A stretch of DNA of 64,000 nt from Conchocele bisecta (GCA_029237695.1 CM055272.1:32064791-32128790); one strand, 5' to 3'; positions 22,159 through 34,149 are shown, numbered from the stretch's first letter. The notes: generated from the sequence alone by a model not told the origin. A program made the numbers and translations.

Positions 22159-22584
22159 AGGGTGTGGGATCACGTGGTTTCCGAACCCGATTTTTTTACA
22201 GTAGATTTTCTTTAAAATATTCCTAACAAACGGACAGTGTTTGATGATATGTAGTGCACCAAAACGATGCAGTATGCGTTTTATGGTTGCTCTGAAAGGT
22301 ATTTACAATAACTTATAACTTCCACAAAGAATCGAGTATCGTTTATTTCTTACATTCATGTGCTCTAGTTTTTATTTACATTTACAGTAACTGATTCTTC
22401 GTCAAAATGACAGAATTCAGAGATTAAAGCCGCATTATACAATAAAGGGCAACGTGTACCGCATTTGCTGCGGTGTATTTCATAAAAATATGTCATTCCA
22501 TTAGAAAGATATTAGGAAAGCTACTGTAAATATATCTAAAAAACATGACGTCACGCCGTTCGGAAACACAAGATCCCACACCCT
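22159..22584. mobile_element. MITE with AGGGTGTGGGATC ends
   Basis: AGGGTGTGGGATCACGTGGT at the left and a reverse-complement CAAGATCCCACACCCT at the right, each followed inward by a CCGAAC/GTTCGG block, give inverted ends of about 27 bp. The 426-bp body is unique in the window. The flanking target duplication is unclear (CCTTTC / CCTTTAC). Confidence 0.65.
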
Positions 22585-22747
22585 GCCTTTACTCACCTTT
22601 TGGAACAAGAATGTGTTATCATGACTTGTGGTACCAGTGGTGGTAACTGCAGGTAACTCCAGCACATATATGTAGACCCTCACCTTAGTGTTTGACCTCC
22701 ACTTGTGGCAGTCTGTAAATAGAGAATGGAATCATGATGGTCAGTGA

Positions 22748-22915
22748 TTTATAAATTTATTAAACAATGTTTAGCGGCCTGTCAACAGCTACATGTAAAG
22801 TCATTTTAGGCCAGATTAACAGGGTCTAATCCGATGTTGTGTGGGGAGGGAGCAGAACACCAAAATAAGAATTGAATATTTAGAGAAAAAATACGGACCC
22901 TGAATTAGTTCTATG
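22748..22915 (+). mobile_element. SINE-like retroposon (family I), short decayed piece
   Basis: TTTAGCGGCCTGTCAACAGC, GGGTCTAATCCGATG and CCAAAATAAGAATTGAATAT follow family order but diverge more than other copies. Confidence 0.5.
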
Positions 22916-22976
22916 TAAATGTAATTCAGGTACTTGGTAACATGTTATTCTTACTTTTTTTACAACAGTTTATCAC

Positions 22977-23700
22977 CATACAAACAAGAGTTGTCAGAAG
23001 ACAATGAAGCGCGCCTAGAGAAAGGCATGTGTGAAATATAAAAATGTTTGGTGAAAGGAAAAAGAAAAAATCCCCCCCCAACAAGTTTATGAAAGCACAG
23101 AGACTGTGACCTTGACCTTGGGGTTAGCGGGGGTCTGAGCATCGTGGATTTGTCACAGCATGATAGAGAATCGTTTGAAAAAGGCATGTGTGAAATATCA
23201 AACCGTTTAGTGAAAGGAAACCAAAATTATAACACATTTCCCCAAACGTTACGTTTATGAAAGCACTAAGAAAGTGACATTGACCTTAAAGAATCATTAG
23301 AGGAAGGAAACAGAAATTATAACAAATTTTCCCCAACGTTAAGTTTATGAAAGCACAAAGACTGTGACCTTGACCTTGGGGTTACCAGGGGTCTGAGCAT
23401 CGTGCGTTTGTCACAGCATGATAGAATCATTTGGGAAAAGCATGTATGAAATATCAAACCGTTTGGTGAAAGGAAACCAAAATTATAACAAATTTCCCCA
23501 AACGTTACGTTCATGAAAGCACTAAGAAAGTGACCTTGACCTTAAAGAATCATTAGAGAAAGGCATGTGTGAAATATCAAAAGGTTTGGTTTCCCTAACG
23601 TTAAGTTTTCTAATTTTTGAAGACAGACGGACGGATGGACGGACAGACAGATGCACTCCGACTACAATGCCGGGGGTATGCCATAGGCACTCCTTTCTTC
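22977..23700 (+). mobile_element. Pearl-like element, four core units
   Basis: It opens AACAAGAGTTGTCAGAAGAC (the same start is seen at 37350). Core units repeat GGCATGTGTGAAATAT, TTTATGAAAGCACAAAGAC and TGTGACCTTGACCTTGGGG. GACGGACGGATGGACGGACA and a right end with GGGGGTATGCCATAGG follow. Confidence 0.75.
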
Positions 23701-23934
23701 GAAAGCTGTGCTAAAAAATATTTTTATAATATTATAATGACTAATTTTTATTTATCATTCAACATATATGACGATAAACTAGAATTATACATTTAATACT
23801 TCGGAAAATAATTTGTTTGTACATCATTGTATATACTCAATACACTGTTAAATAATTTGCCCCAATAGTTTGATTACAATCAACAAAATAAACAATCAGC
23901 TCAGTCAGACTCTACTTTACATTGTCCATTGTTT

Positions 23935-24245
23935 AACTTTTGTCGTCTGTTGTTTAATTCTTTATTTCTCCTTTTTCTCATCAAAAACATGGTTTGACAG
24001 CAGTTTAGAATTTGAAAAGATTATAAAGTGCTGCTAAAACATGTTTCTATTGAGAAGGAACACACAATATGAAACAACAGCAGAATGATGACAATTTTTG
24101 TTTCCCACATTTGAAAGGTTCAGTTTAGAATCATTTTCAATGGAAATGATCCTAAAGCGTTGTGAAAACATGTTTTTATTGAGAAGGATTATAAAATATG
24201 AACCAACAACAGACACCTTTTTTGTTACCTGCATTCTAAGGATTA
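23935..24245. mobile_element. Two family A MITE pieces in tandem
   Basis: The first piece (23935-24118) has TTGTCGTCTGTTGTT and AACAACAGCAGAATGATG; the second (24119-24245) has AATCATTTTCAATGGAAATG and ends CTAAGGATTAA. The left TTAACCCTT end is missing. Confidence 0.55.
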
Positions 24246-25417
24246 AATGAAAAGTCATGCAGAGCATGATGTTATTAGCCGATCAAATCAGGGTAAAGTG
24301 CATCGAACATATGTAGGTGTCTCTGGTAACATTGTCAATGGTAAACTATTTTCGACCACAGTTCTGTACCCAGCGTTGACATTTTTCTCGATTTTGTGCA
24401 GGTTTTGGAAACCCGTTCCCAAATCCATCCAATAGCAGCAATGCCATAGCAGCAATGTTTTGTTGTCACCATTATGTTGCGAAATATTCCAGCGTAACAC
24501 CTGTACTGTATGCTCTATTTATCTACAAATTACACTCCGCAATACACAAAGTTGTAGTCACTGTGTGTGTGTTTGTCCGAATTCTGTGGCAGCATGCGAG
24601 TGGGCGGAGCTACCAGGGCTATATATATCTAGCGGTTACAGTGTCATCTAAAAATAGACGCAAGCTCCTGCGTATTCAGGCACATGCCCAGATTGGCCTA
24701 ATGTGCCCCATCCGTGATTTTTTGCGCGATGTCGGGCGCAAGACAATCAATAATTTGCGGCATTGACAATAATTAAGGGGGATTGCCGCAATCGCGCGTG
24801 CTGGATGCATCCCTGCCATCCCTGCATGATACGTAAACAAATCAAAGTTGGCTATGAAGGGCAATTCTTCGTTTTGATTGGCGGACAATTTTGTGAATAT
24901 TAACTAGCGTCAAATGACGCGCATACGTGATCCAATGGGATAAACCCGAGATGCTGGGATAAACCCGAAAATGCTGGGGTTACTAGTAAGGAGATTTTGA
25001 GCAGAGGTCGATTATAAATTAGCCGAATAAACACATTTTACGCGATTATACGTGGCTGAAACTTGTTCTGTTTAATAAATAAAAGCTTTAAATTAGCCCA
25101 ATAATCGGCGTATGTTGGCGTATATGGCCATTAGAGCCAACTATGGACTTCAACAACAATAACTTCCGGGTTAAATCTCTTCAGGCGTTCAGCTCATTAA
25201 GTATTCAAAATTGTGTTATTTGGCTATAAGTAAAGTTTTAAACGGAGATAATTGCCAAAAATTCAAACTTTATCGGTTGATGCAATTTGGAAGTGATACA
25301 GAAAAATTCGCGTTCGTAGATTACCGAATAGCGGAGAAAAGGGTTGCTACAAACTTTTTCAGAATTCGATGGATAACCAACATATTAGCCGATCTATAAA
25401 TAGATCGGCTAATAATA
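24246..25417. mobile_element. TTATTAGCCGATC element, short copy, inverted relative to 14721-16927
   Basis: It starts AATGAAAAGTCATGCAGAG right after the TTAA end of a family A MITE, has TTATTAGCCGATC at 24272-24284, and ends with the palindrome AGCCGATCTATAAATAG plus complement near 25388-25411. It aligns with the long copy along its length but lacks the 956-bp insertion. Small differences (CCGTAATTC...) show the copies are not recent duplicates. Confidence 0.7.
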
Positions 25418-25664
25418 ACAGGATACCTGTATACCTTGTATAGATAATAGTGGTACCATCAGGGACAGCAGTATGAAGTTACAGTAACATCCTGGATTCT
25501 ATGTCTCAGACATTGCACACACATACCAGTGTCCTGGTGGAATTGGTTACAGATGTTTTCAGCTGTAAACCTCAGACTGGTTCAGATTCAGTTCACATGT
25601 TCCAGGAAAACTGATATTCAGATCAGACTGGTTAATGGATCAGACTTGATTCATTCAGATTAGA

Positions 25665-25890
25665 CAACAATTGTCGTCTGCTGTTGTGTTTATATCCTGC
25701 CTTATTTCTCAATAATAACATCGTTTGACAGCACTTCAGAATCATTTCCAATGGAAATGATTCTGAAGTGCTGTCAAAGCATGTTGTAAATTATTCTAAA
25801 GTTCTGTCAAAGCATGTTTTCGATGATAAAAATGGAAAATAGAAAATAAACAGCAGACAACAACAAAATTAAGATAGCGGTCTAAGGGTT
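25665..25890. mobile_element. TTAA-type palindromic MITE, family A, left end lost
   Basis: CAACAATTGTCGTCTGCTGT to GCGGTCTAAGGGTTAA. The perfect hairpin ATCATTTCCAATGGAAATGA is flanked by TTTGACAGCACTTCAGA arms. Confidence 0.7.
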
Positions 25891-26009
25891 AAAGTCTTCA
25901 ATTTGTTAATAACACCTGCAAGCACATTATTGTTGTATTTTCCAAATGTAGACCAGGGTTACAACTGTTTGAAAATGATGGTATACCACGTCTGTCTACC
26001 AAGCCCACA

Positions 26010-26037
26010 CGCTTGCCTGCCTGCCTGCCTGCCCGCA
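26010..26037 (+). repeat. (GCCT)n microsatellite
   Basis: GCTTGCCTGCCTGCCTGCCT is followed by GCCCGC. It sits in low-information sequence. Confidence 0.85.
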
Positions 26038-26467
26038 TCTGCGCAAACTGATTAGAGTCTACCTGTTAGCCAGTCAGTCAGTGAAACACCAGGCATCTGG
26101 CTGCACCAGGAGCAAATCAGACTGGCCATAAAAGCCATAAGCCCATTTCTCCAGTCACAGCCACATATGATAAACTTATGTTTCTCCACAAAGAGCAGAC
26201 GGCAAAAAATATAAGATAGCGGTCTAAGGGTTAACTGATAAATATAGTGCCATGCCAAATTTATCAGGCTCCACATGAAAGCGGTAGGGATTCATTGGTG
26301 TTTTCACTTTTATTTTTCGCTTTTACAACAGTTGAAAGTCTCGACAAAAAAATGCACCAATTTCAATTTTCAGTAACTCACTCTATAAAAGGGGAAAAGT
26401 TGACAATGTTACAGTATATACGTATATCTCGTACATCTCAGCAGAACCATATTGTGTGGATTATTAA

Positions 26468-26662
26468 TTAATCCATAGAATGCGGGAAAAGAAAATTGTC
26501 GTCTGCTTTTTTTCATATGTTCTCTTTTTTTCTCATTAAAAACATGGTTTGGCAGCACTCTGGAATCATTTCCATTGGAAATGATTCTAAAGTGCTGTCA
26601 AACTATGCTTTTGTTGATAACATATGAAATTAACAAACAAACAGCAGACGACAAAATTTAAT
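26468..26662. mobile_element. TTAA-type palindromic MITE, family A, decayed ends
   Basis: ATTGTCGTCTGCTTT and AAACAGCAGACGACAAAATT flank the hairpin GGAATCATTTCCATTGGAAA. Terminal CCCTTA motifs are mutated on both sides. A 43-bp end fragment of the same family lies at 26192-26234. Confidence 0.65.
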
Positions 26663-27050
26663 TCATTGTAAGTGTTGATAAACACTTCATACTATCAGAG
26701 ATCCTAGACCGATTTCCATGACAGGGCAATCTGGCAGTCACAATTGTTGCAGCGGTAATTATGACACATCCTGATAAAACGGCCCATTTCTTTCTCAGCT
26801 CAGTTTATTTTCAGATTCTCTAGTGTAGTCCACCGCGTGAAGTGTTAGATGTGACATGAACTTTAGAGTACTTAAAAGTGCCTAAAATTTGAAATAGCTA
26901 GTATATATACACTCTCCTAACTGGCGAAAATATGAAAATAAAGCAGATATCTCAGGAAATTGCGCATTATCATTCTGATGATGCGCATAAACTGCATAAT
27001 TTAATATGCTCAATAAATGTAAATCAAAAATTGTTTACAAGAAAATATTG

Positions 27051-27306
27051 TTAACCCTTAGACCTGTAGACCACTATCTTATTTTTTTTTGTCATCTGCT
27101 GTTTATTTTCTATTTTCCATTTTTATCATCAAAAACATGCTTTGACAGCACTTTAGAATAATTTACAACATGCTTTGACAGCACTTCAGAATAATTTCCA
27201 TAGGAAATGATTCTGAAGTGCTGTCAAACCATGTTTTCATTGAGAAATAAGGCAATATATAAACGCAACAGCAGATGACAATGTTGTGAGTAGCGGTCTA
27301 AGGGTT
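27051..27306. mobile_element. TTAA-type palindromic MITE, family A, inside a J-type palindrome
   Basis: TTAACCCTTAGACC to GGTCTAAGGGTTAA. Before it stands CTCAATAAATGTAAATC...GTTTACAAGAAAATATTG and, further right (27513-27610), GTTTACAAGAAAATATG and TTTTGCACTTAC, both parts of the J-type element seen intact at 36420-36666. Another A end fragment lies at 27461-27512. Confidence 0.7.
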
Positions 27307-27659
27307 AATGTTTTCTGTTACAAAATGAGCAAATGTAACCTTGTTTTCATTGAAAAGAACGAGGAAATGTTACGTTACGTCATTGTTAATGTCCTTCGAC
27401 CAATGGAAGATCAGTTATCAGTCTGGATTTAAACCAATCTGATTGAACCAGTCTGATCTGATATAAAAGCAACAGTAGACGACAATTGTTGTGAGTAGCG
27501 GTCTAAGGGTTAATAATTGTTTACAAGAAAATATGTTTAATGTGAAATTTACAGACTATCATAATTTTGCACTTACAAACATTTTAGTCATACAAAGTTT
27601 AGTAAAACGGCCCCCTGACCACTGGACCCCCCTTCCCACCTCCACCCCGTAATTATTAT

Positions 27660-27870
27660 ACATGCATTTATTTATTTAATGGCACTTACCGGCCTGGGCT
27701 CGGTTGCTCAAAACATTTGTTAGCTTAACAGACTGTTAAACCCTTAACAATGTTAAGGATTTAATAGTCAGAGTCTGTTAAGCTAACAGACGTTTTGAGC
27801 AACCGGTCCCTGGTAACATTTTAAGCTAGGTTAACGGAGGTCGAATCCCATATTTCACCTGTATGGATGC
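27660..27870 (+). mobile_element. SINE-like piece (family I) with palindromic MITE inside
   Basis: GGCACTTACCGGCC before 27696 and GGTTAACGGAGGTCGAATCC after 27811 are family I text (the latter a good B box). The inserted 116-bp palindrome CTCGGTTGCTCAAAACATT is related to 50828-50972. Confidence 0.55.
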
Positions 27871-27871
27871 C

Positions 27872-28117
27872 TTAACCCTTTCAACACAACAGACCTGTAT
27901 AGTGGTATTGGCAAAAAGTGTGGATCCAGATGAGACGGCTTGTGATGATCACTCAGGATCTGCACTTTTTGCAAGTAATTTTCATGTTTTTGAGAACAAA
28001 AACACCCTCTTTTCATAAATGGATTGGTCTGACAATACTTTTGTGACGGTTAGATTGGTTGCAAAATCAACATATCAAATTCCATTCCAGTTACTTTAAT
28101 AGGGGCAAAAGGGTTAA
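27872..28117. mobile_element. TTAA-type MITE, family B, hairpin partly lost
   Basis: 246 bp from TTAACCCTTTCAACAC to AAAAGGGTTAA. The central hairpin is damaged (GGCTTGTGATGATCACTC replaces the second arm), which marks an older copy. Confidence 0.75.
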
Positions 28118-28496
28118 TGATTATAAGACCATGCCAGTTAAAAGGTTACATTACCGCTGGTTCAACTAGTGTACATGTGTGTATATGTAAGATATATTTT
28201 CTCATAGACACAATTATAGTAGATCTTCCGATCGGTCCTTAATTAATCAGCCATGTGACAACAGTTCAATACTTTTACCCAGCAGAATAGATTGCCCGAT
28301 GACCTGTTATAGTAATTGGACGATATAATGAGGTGGACAAGGTGAAAACTGACAACAGGTACCACATTTATTCCAATAGTAACCCTATCTAAAATAGTGT
28401 CCTCCAATATTTTCAGTAAAAAATCTGTTATTTTCACATAGCGATGGCGGTCAGTTGGGAGCATGCGAAGAGCAAATTTAACGATGGGTTTCATCC

Positions 28497-28744
28497 TTAA
28501 CTCTTACACCGCTATCTTATTTTTTGTCGTCTGCTGTTTATTTTCTATTTTCCATTTTTATCACCAAAAACATGCTTTGACAGCACTTTAGAATCATTTC
28601 CGACATGCTTTGATGGCACTTTAGAATCATTTCCATTGGAAATGATTCTAAAGTGCTGTCAAATCATGTTGTTATTGAGACACAAGGCAAGATATAGAAG
28701 CGACAGCAGACGACAATTGTTGTGTGTAGCGGTCTAAGGGTTAA
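28497..28744. mobile_element. TTAA-type palindromic MITE, family A
   Basis: TTAACTCTTACACCGCTATC to GCGGTCTAAGGGTTAA, 248 bp, with the perfect hairpin AATCATTTCCATTGGAAATG and the duplicated CATGCTTTGACAGCACTT arm as in 13130-13370. Confidence 0.75.
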
Positions 28745-29119
28745 TGGAATACCATTATCCCTGGTTTAGTCATCAATTATATTTTTGGCTGCCTTGCTAC
28801 TGGGGAGTTGAATCCGGATGTACCCATTATGAAAGTAGTAAGATTAGTACTAATTGTATCACTTTTATGGATTGTGGCTAAGTGACTCTGGTGAGGATCT
28901 GGCACCAGGTGCCAATTTCATCAACATTGCAAAGTATACTTATCTAGCAAAGTATACTTTGAGGGAGAAATCATTTATTTCCCCCGAAATGCATTATTTC
29001 ATATAGACCTACCGACTGCATATATTTGATGATTTCAAGTATGCAGAATTATTATACTGAATTTATTACATTATCACAGCCAAAATGGCTGTGATAATGT
29101 AATAATTTCAGTATAATAA

Positions 29120-30085
29120 CAAGAAACGAGGCAAAGCCATGAAGGCCAGGTTTTTTCAAAGCATGGACACTTGGATAACATAATTATACCCACTTTTTGT
29201 AGACTAGATGGCCGCGGCCTGCATGTCACGCCTTGGGGCGAGGCATGGACACTAAAAAAAATAGATATAGTAGATGAAAAACTTTAACGAAAAAACTTTA
29301 ACCGGACACACGGACGTACGGACGGACGTATGCCAAAATGCAGACGATATCGCGCTTTCCGCAAGCGGGTGCGACAATGATGATAAACACCCATGTGAAG
29401 TATGAAGGTAATGGGTGAAGCAGTTGCAGAGATATAGTACACGAAAAAACTTTAACAAATAAATTCAAAGTAATTTGACCTTGACATTGTGCACAGGGGC
29501 CGCACGGTTGGGGGTTAGAGTGAAAATATGGACGATGATAAACACCCATGTGAAGTTTCAAGGTAATGGGCGAAGCAGTTGCAGAGATATAGTATAACAA
29601 AAAGTTTTACCAAAAAATTTAACCAGACGTACGTTAAAAAGTTAACGTTGAAAATGGCTAAGTCAATTACGTAGAAATAATAGGTGAAGGTAAAAAAATG
29701 GTCACATGTTGGATAGTTGTATGTGGTAGGCACCCCTTGGTTATGAAGCTGTGAAAGTTTGGTGGTCCTAGGTGGTACAGTACCAAAGAAATGGACTTAA
29801 ACACGAAAACTTAACATTGTAAACGCGAAAAGTTAACATTGAAAATGGCTAAGTCGACTGTGCGGAAAAAATGGGTCAAGTTAAAAAAAGAGTAACATGT
29901 TGGATAGTGATATATGGTGGGCACCCCTTGATTATGAAGCTGTGAAAGTTTGGTGGTCCTAGGTGGTACAGTAACAAAGAAATGGACTCAAACACGAAAA
30001 CTTAACATTGATTGTGGACGCCGCCCGCCCGGCTTTCGCCAATCCAATAGCCTGGATTTGTTTTCAAAAAACCTGGCTAAAAATT
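29120..30085 (+). mobile_element. Pearl-like element, first type (two tandem units)
   Basis: It starts AAGAAACGAGGCAAAGCC and ends AAAACCTGGCT, with inverted ends built on CCAGGTTTTTT. It holds ACGGACGTACGGACGGACG, the TTTCCGCAAGCGGGTGCGAC hairpin, TTTGACCTTGACATTG, and two units of about 180 bp containing ACATGTTGGATAGTTGTATG. A second copy at 57640-58990 has four such units. Confidence 0.7.
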
Positions 30086-31035
30086 ATCTAGAAATGTGGC
30101 CTGTCGGCACACGAATGCCCCCGCTGGCAGCCAAAGAAAACAAGGCATATTTGAATGTGGATTTGTCACAGGGTGGCAGAGTACCATTGGAGCAATGCGT
30201 GTGTGAAATGTGAAGCAGATCCGAGCAAGGAAACATAAATTATAAGGCATTTACCCAGCGTTACGGTTTCGAACGCACCAAGTCTGTGACCTTGACCCTG
30301 GGCTTAGCGGGGGCGGCACGAATGTGGATTTGTCACAGGGTGGCAGAGGACCATTGGAGCAATGCGTGTGTGAAATGTGAAGCAGATCCGAGCAAGGAAA
30401 CAGAAATTATAAGGCATTTACCCAGCGTTAAGGTTTCGAACGCACCAAGACTGTGACCTTGACCCTGGGCTTAGCGGGGGCGGCACGAATGTGGATTTGT
30501 CACAGGGTGGCAGAGGACCATTGGAGCAATGCGTGTGTGAAATGTGAAGCAGATCCGAGCAAGGAAACAGAAATTTTAAGGCATTAACCAGCGTTAAGGT
30601 TTTGAACGCACCAAGTCTGTGACCTTGACCCTGGGCTTAGCGGGGGCGGAACAAATGTGGATTTGTACAAGAGGGTGGCCAGAGGGACCATTGGAGCAAT
30701 GCGTTTGGGGGTGGGGGGAGTGTGTGTGAAATGTGAAGCAGTCCGGAGGCAAGGTAAAACAGAAAATTATAAGGCATTTACCCAGCGTTAAGGTTTCGAA
30801 CGCACCAAGTCTGTGACCTTGACCCTGGGCTTAGCGGGGGCGGGACGAATATGGATTTGTCACAAGGCGGTAGAGGACCATTGGAGCAATGCGTGTGTGA
30901 AATGTGAAGCAGATCCGAGCAAGGAAACAGAAATTATAAGCCATTTACCCAGCGTTAAGGTTTCGTACGTACGTACGGACGTACGTACGTACGGACGCCG
31001 GTAACACTATATGCCCCCCTCACCATTCGGTGGCA
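30086..31035 (+). mobile_element. Pearl-like element, second type (five core units)
   Basis: It opens GGCCTGTCGGCACACGAATG. Five core units of about 170-185 bp follow, each with TGTGACCTTGACCCTGG, GGATTTGTCACAGGG and CAATGCG.GTGTGAAATGTG. It then has CGTACGTACGGACG repeats and ends ACTATATGCCCCCCTCACC with the CCATTCGGTGG hairpin. Related elements are at 38380-38810 and 46640-47130. Confidence 0.75.
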
Positions 31036-31404
31036 TAATAAATTTATCCTTAAATTGAAAATTTCTCCCTCAAAGTATACTTTGCTAGATAAGTATACTT
31101 TGCAATGTTGATGAAATCGGCTACAGGTCAGGTTATTCTACCGTAATTGCAGCCCGGAATATATACTTTTTTTTCTGTAAATATTCAGTTCTGATTTTGG
31201 GATCCCCCGCCAATAGTAATCCACCATAGCAAGTGAAATATGGGGTTTGACCCCGTTAACCTGGCCAAAAATGACTGTAACTGTTAATAGGCCATCAAAC
31301 CCCATTAAATAAATAATCATTTAAATATTTTCCATGTTTAATGATATTATAATGCAAAAACAACTTCAGAAAAAATGCATAGCCCCGTGGTCATACATCT
31401 ACAT

Positions 31405-32135
31405 ATGTATATGTGGTTGTGACTGTAGAAATTGAGCTTATGGGGTTTGTGACCAGTGTAGCAGCTCATCAAATAGCACACTCCTGTAGCCTGAAAATGT
31501 TCTGATAACATTCTATATTGCTTGTTAGAAGCCTGTCGGGTGCTGATGCACAGGCTGATCTGGACCTACACTGATCTCTAGTCACAGCCACAACTATTAG
31601 AATAAATATGGTAGTAGATGTGAGAAAGCGATTTTTATAAAGCGATGTTTATATCTGTTCAACAAGGTCATATACAGACGGAAATGTACCAGTAGGGAGT
31701 GCCATACATTCAGCACTATGATTATAATAAAAACTTTCAGCACTGAAATACAGTGTCCTGATCAGATGTCAGGCACCCTTACTACATTGGACCACTTGGT
31801 TCCAGGTGTGAATACGTGTGAAATGGATTTATTGAGGAGTATGCAAGTCCACATACTGACCAAGTACATTCTGGCCAAAACAAGAATATGGCTGTGACTG
31901 GAGAAATGGGCCTTATGGACTTTGCAACCATATTAGATCCAGATCAGTATGTGCATCCACACAGTCTGATCAGGATCTGCATTGTTCATCATTCCATAAA
32001 TGAAACACCTGCCAAATTTCTAACAAGCAATATAGATTGTTATCAAGCTACAGGAGTACAATTTTTTGTATGTTATTTTATCAGAAGCTACACAGGTCAT
32101 AAAACCCATAAGGCCTCTAGTCACAGCCACAAATT
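31405..32135. mobile_element. Two family M MITE copies, about 290 bp apart
   Basis: The first (31405-31597) has GTGGTTGTGACTGTAGAAAT and CTGATCTGGACCTACACTG; its right arm is short. The second (31888-32135) has both arms: GGCTGTGACTGGAGAAATGG and AAGGCCTCTAGTCACAGCC. Sequence between them (31598-31887) shows no recognisable feature apart from a GGTTCCAGGTGTGAATACG block. A reading frame at 31888-32196 is only the MITE read through. Confidence 0.65.
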
Positions 32136-32454
32136 AGCTGCATTTTCTCCAATCATAGCCAAAAGGATGAGCAAGGTACCATGTATTTGTGTCTAACATA
32201 CCTGAACTAGCGGAAGTATGTTAAGTAATTGAACAAACATTGTAGTTGGTCGGAAAAACATGGAACTCTCGTGAGATGACTGGCACGATGAATCACAATG
32301 ACCGACATTACAATGGCTGGTGTACATTGTAGGCTACGGATTAGGCCATTTCTGATGCCCCATATTTCTGATGAAAAATAAAAATATTTTCTTTATTTCT
32401 ACTTGAAAGCATATGTTGTAAAAAGAGACGATTCAAATGAGTTGCAACGCCATA

Positions 32455-33490
32455 TTTGTTTTGTTTGTTCGTTTGTTGGGGTTTAACGGCCTATCAACAG
32501 CTAAGGTCATTAAGGCCGGGTAAATGGGTTTAGTACTAAATCCCATATATTACCTGTACAAGTACATGTACATTTTAAAGTACATGTACAAATGGGGGGA
32601 AAATCCCAAAATAGGAACTGAATATTTACAATAAACCAGATGGCCGCGGCCCGCATGTCGAGCCCGCCGAGGCATTTGATGGTCTCAGAGCTTATTTATT
32701 TGAAGTTTGATGCCCAATAAGCATACAACGTTTCAAGCAAATCTGACTTACAGAGATAGTAGGTATGTGAAAACTTTAACGCAAATTTTGACAGAAACTT
32801 TAACTCAAACTTCCAAGTCATTTGACCTTCATATAGGGGCACAGGGGCCGCATGAGTGGGACACAGAATGAATATATGGATGATGACTAATAAGCATATG
32901 AAGTTTCAAGTCAATGTGACTTAGGACTGCAGACATATAAGGTATTTAAAAACTTTAACGTAGATTTCGGAACGCAAACTTCTAAGTCATTTGACCTTGA
33001 CCTTGGGCACAGGGTCCTCATGAGTGGGATACAGCATGAATATATGGATCATGACTAATAAACATATGAAGTTTCAAGTCAATGTGACTTAGGACTGCAG
33101 AGATATAAGCTATTTAAAAACTTTAACACAGATTTCGGATGGACAGACGGACGCACGGATGGACACCCGGACGTCATTGTGATCACTATGTCTCGCTTTC
33201 CGCAAGCGGGCTCGACAAAAAACTATATATTCAGCCCTGAAATCAGAATAATCCTGATCTGATGCCAGGTCCTCGCCACACCAGAATCACTTGGCCCCTC
33301 CCAAAAGCAGTAGGATCAGTAATAATCGTACTACCTTTATAATGGGCAATAACCCAATTCAACTGCCAGTTAACAAAAGAGCCAAAGATAAAAACGTACC
33401 GGAGGGCCAAACCAGGCAAATAGTGATTCCTATAAGGAGGAACCACTGCCGTTAATTTACGCCGTCTCGTTCGCCCGACCAGCACCCACC
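32455..33490 (+). mobile_element. SINE-like retroposon (family I) split by a pearl-like array
   Basis: The left part (32455-32636) has TTTAACGGCCTATCAACAG, and the right part (33222-33490) continues with CAGCCCTGAAATCAGAATAA. The interruption is the pearl-like array listed separately. The body resembles the 48654 copy more than the 38944 copy. Confidence 0.75.
32637..33221 (+). mobile_element. Pearl-like tandem array inserted in a SINE
   Basis: It opens CCAGATGGCCGCGGCCCGCA and has about three core units, each with ATATGGAT.ATGA, AAGCATATGAAGTTTCAAGT and TTTGACCTTGA-type sequence. It then has GGACAGACGGACGCACGG and ends with TTTCCGCAAGCGGGCTCGAC. The order of core, ACGG microsatellite and terminal hairpin fits bivalve pearl elements. 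Confidence 0.7.
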
Positions 33491-33705
33491 TGTGGTAACG
33501 CTATAATATTTTCATGAAGAAATGAACAAAATATTATTATTTTTCCTTCAGAATAATGGTGAATCTATGGCCTAATCCATGGCCTACAATTCAACATAAC
33601 GAAATGCCCAATAAATGTACCACAAGTTGGTGCCAAACCCTGCCTTACGATGTGTGTGACCAACATAACCCCAGAGCAGACATATATACATGTATGCGCA
33701 GTCTG

Positions 33706-33806
33706 GCACAGGTGGAAGACTTGGACCTGTGACACAAAAAATGCCTGGTAATGGTTTTTTGTAATGGGCATTTTTTTGTGTCACATGTCCGAGTATTCCA
33801 CCTGTG
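33706..33806. repeat. Imperfect palindrome with ACACAAAAAATGCC arms
   Basis: CACAGGTGGAAGACTTGGAC on the left matches the complement of GTCCGAGTATTCCACCTGTG on the right, with GTGACACAAAAAATGCC arms meeting in the middle. This is probably a MITE, but it is the only copy here. Confidence 0.6.
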
Positions 33807-34149
33807 GATCGGGGCATATGCTGATCGCCATTCAGTCAATCTAGCAAAATCACTGAATAATAACAATTTTTTATTGATCTATTGATTAGGCTATACAAAA
33901 GTACTTTGGTTCTCAGACATCGCCGCATCAGAAAAATCTGTACACGTATCCGTACACAAATCCGCATTTTATCATCATGGAGAAATAAAATCATACCCGG
34001 TACATTAAATTCACCACATAATCAATCTAAAACAGTACCATGAAATATATGTTAAATCAAATAATGTTTTATGAAAATCTGTTGTTTTTTTCACTCATAG
34101 TAACTGGCGAGTTAAAAAAAGTCAGAGACGAACATCTCAAACAAAAGAA

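Larger units (their letters stand above)
28911..31121. mobile_element. Palindromic MITE, family C, opened by pearl-like insertions
   Basis: The left arm with the AATTTCATCAACATTGC end and its central hairpin occupies 28911-29119, and the right arm 31036-31121. Intact copies are about 300 bp; this one is opened just beside the hairpin by 1.9 kb of pearl-like sequence. Confidence 0.75.
28800..31315 (-). mobile_element. SINE-like retroposon (family I) split by nested elements
   Basis: Inverted family I text flanks a 2.2 kb interruption: GGTGAGGATCTGGCACCAGG before 28911 and CAGGTTATTCTACCGTAATT after 31122, continuing through GGGTTTGACCCCGTTAACC to about 31315. The interruption is a family C MITE which itself contains two pearl-like arrays. 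Confidence 0.7.

Noticed and set aside
30086..31035. CRISPR-like regular repeats
   Set aside because: Units are about 175 bp and nearly identical throughout, without unique spacers; genome context is eukaryotic and the structure fits pearl-like elements.
31888..32196. 102-codon frame
   Set aside because: It is a family M MITE read through; similar short frames occur at other copies of that MITE.
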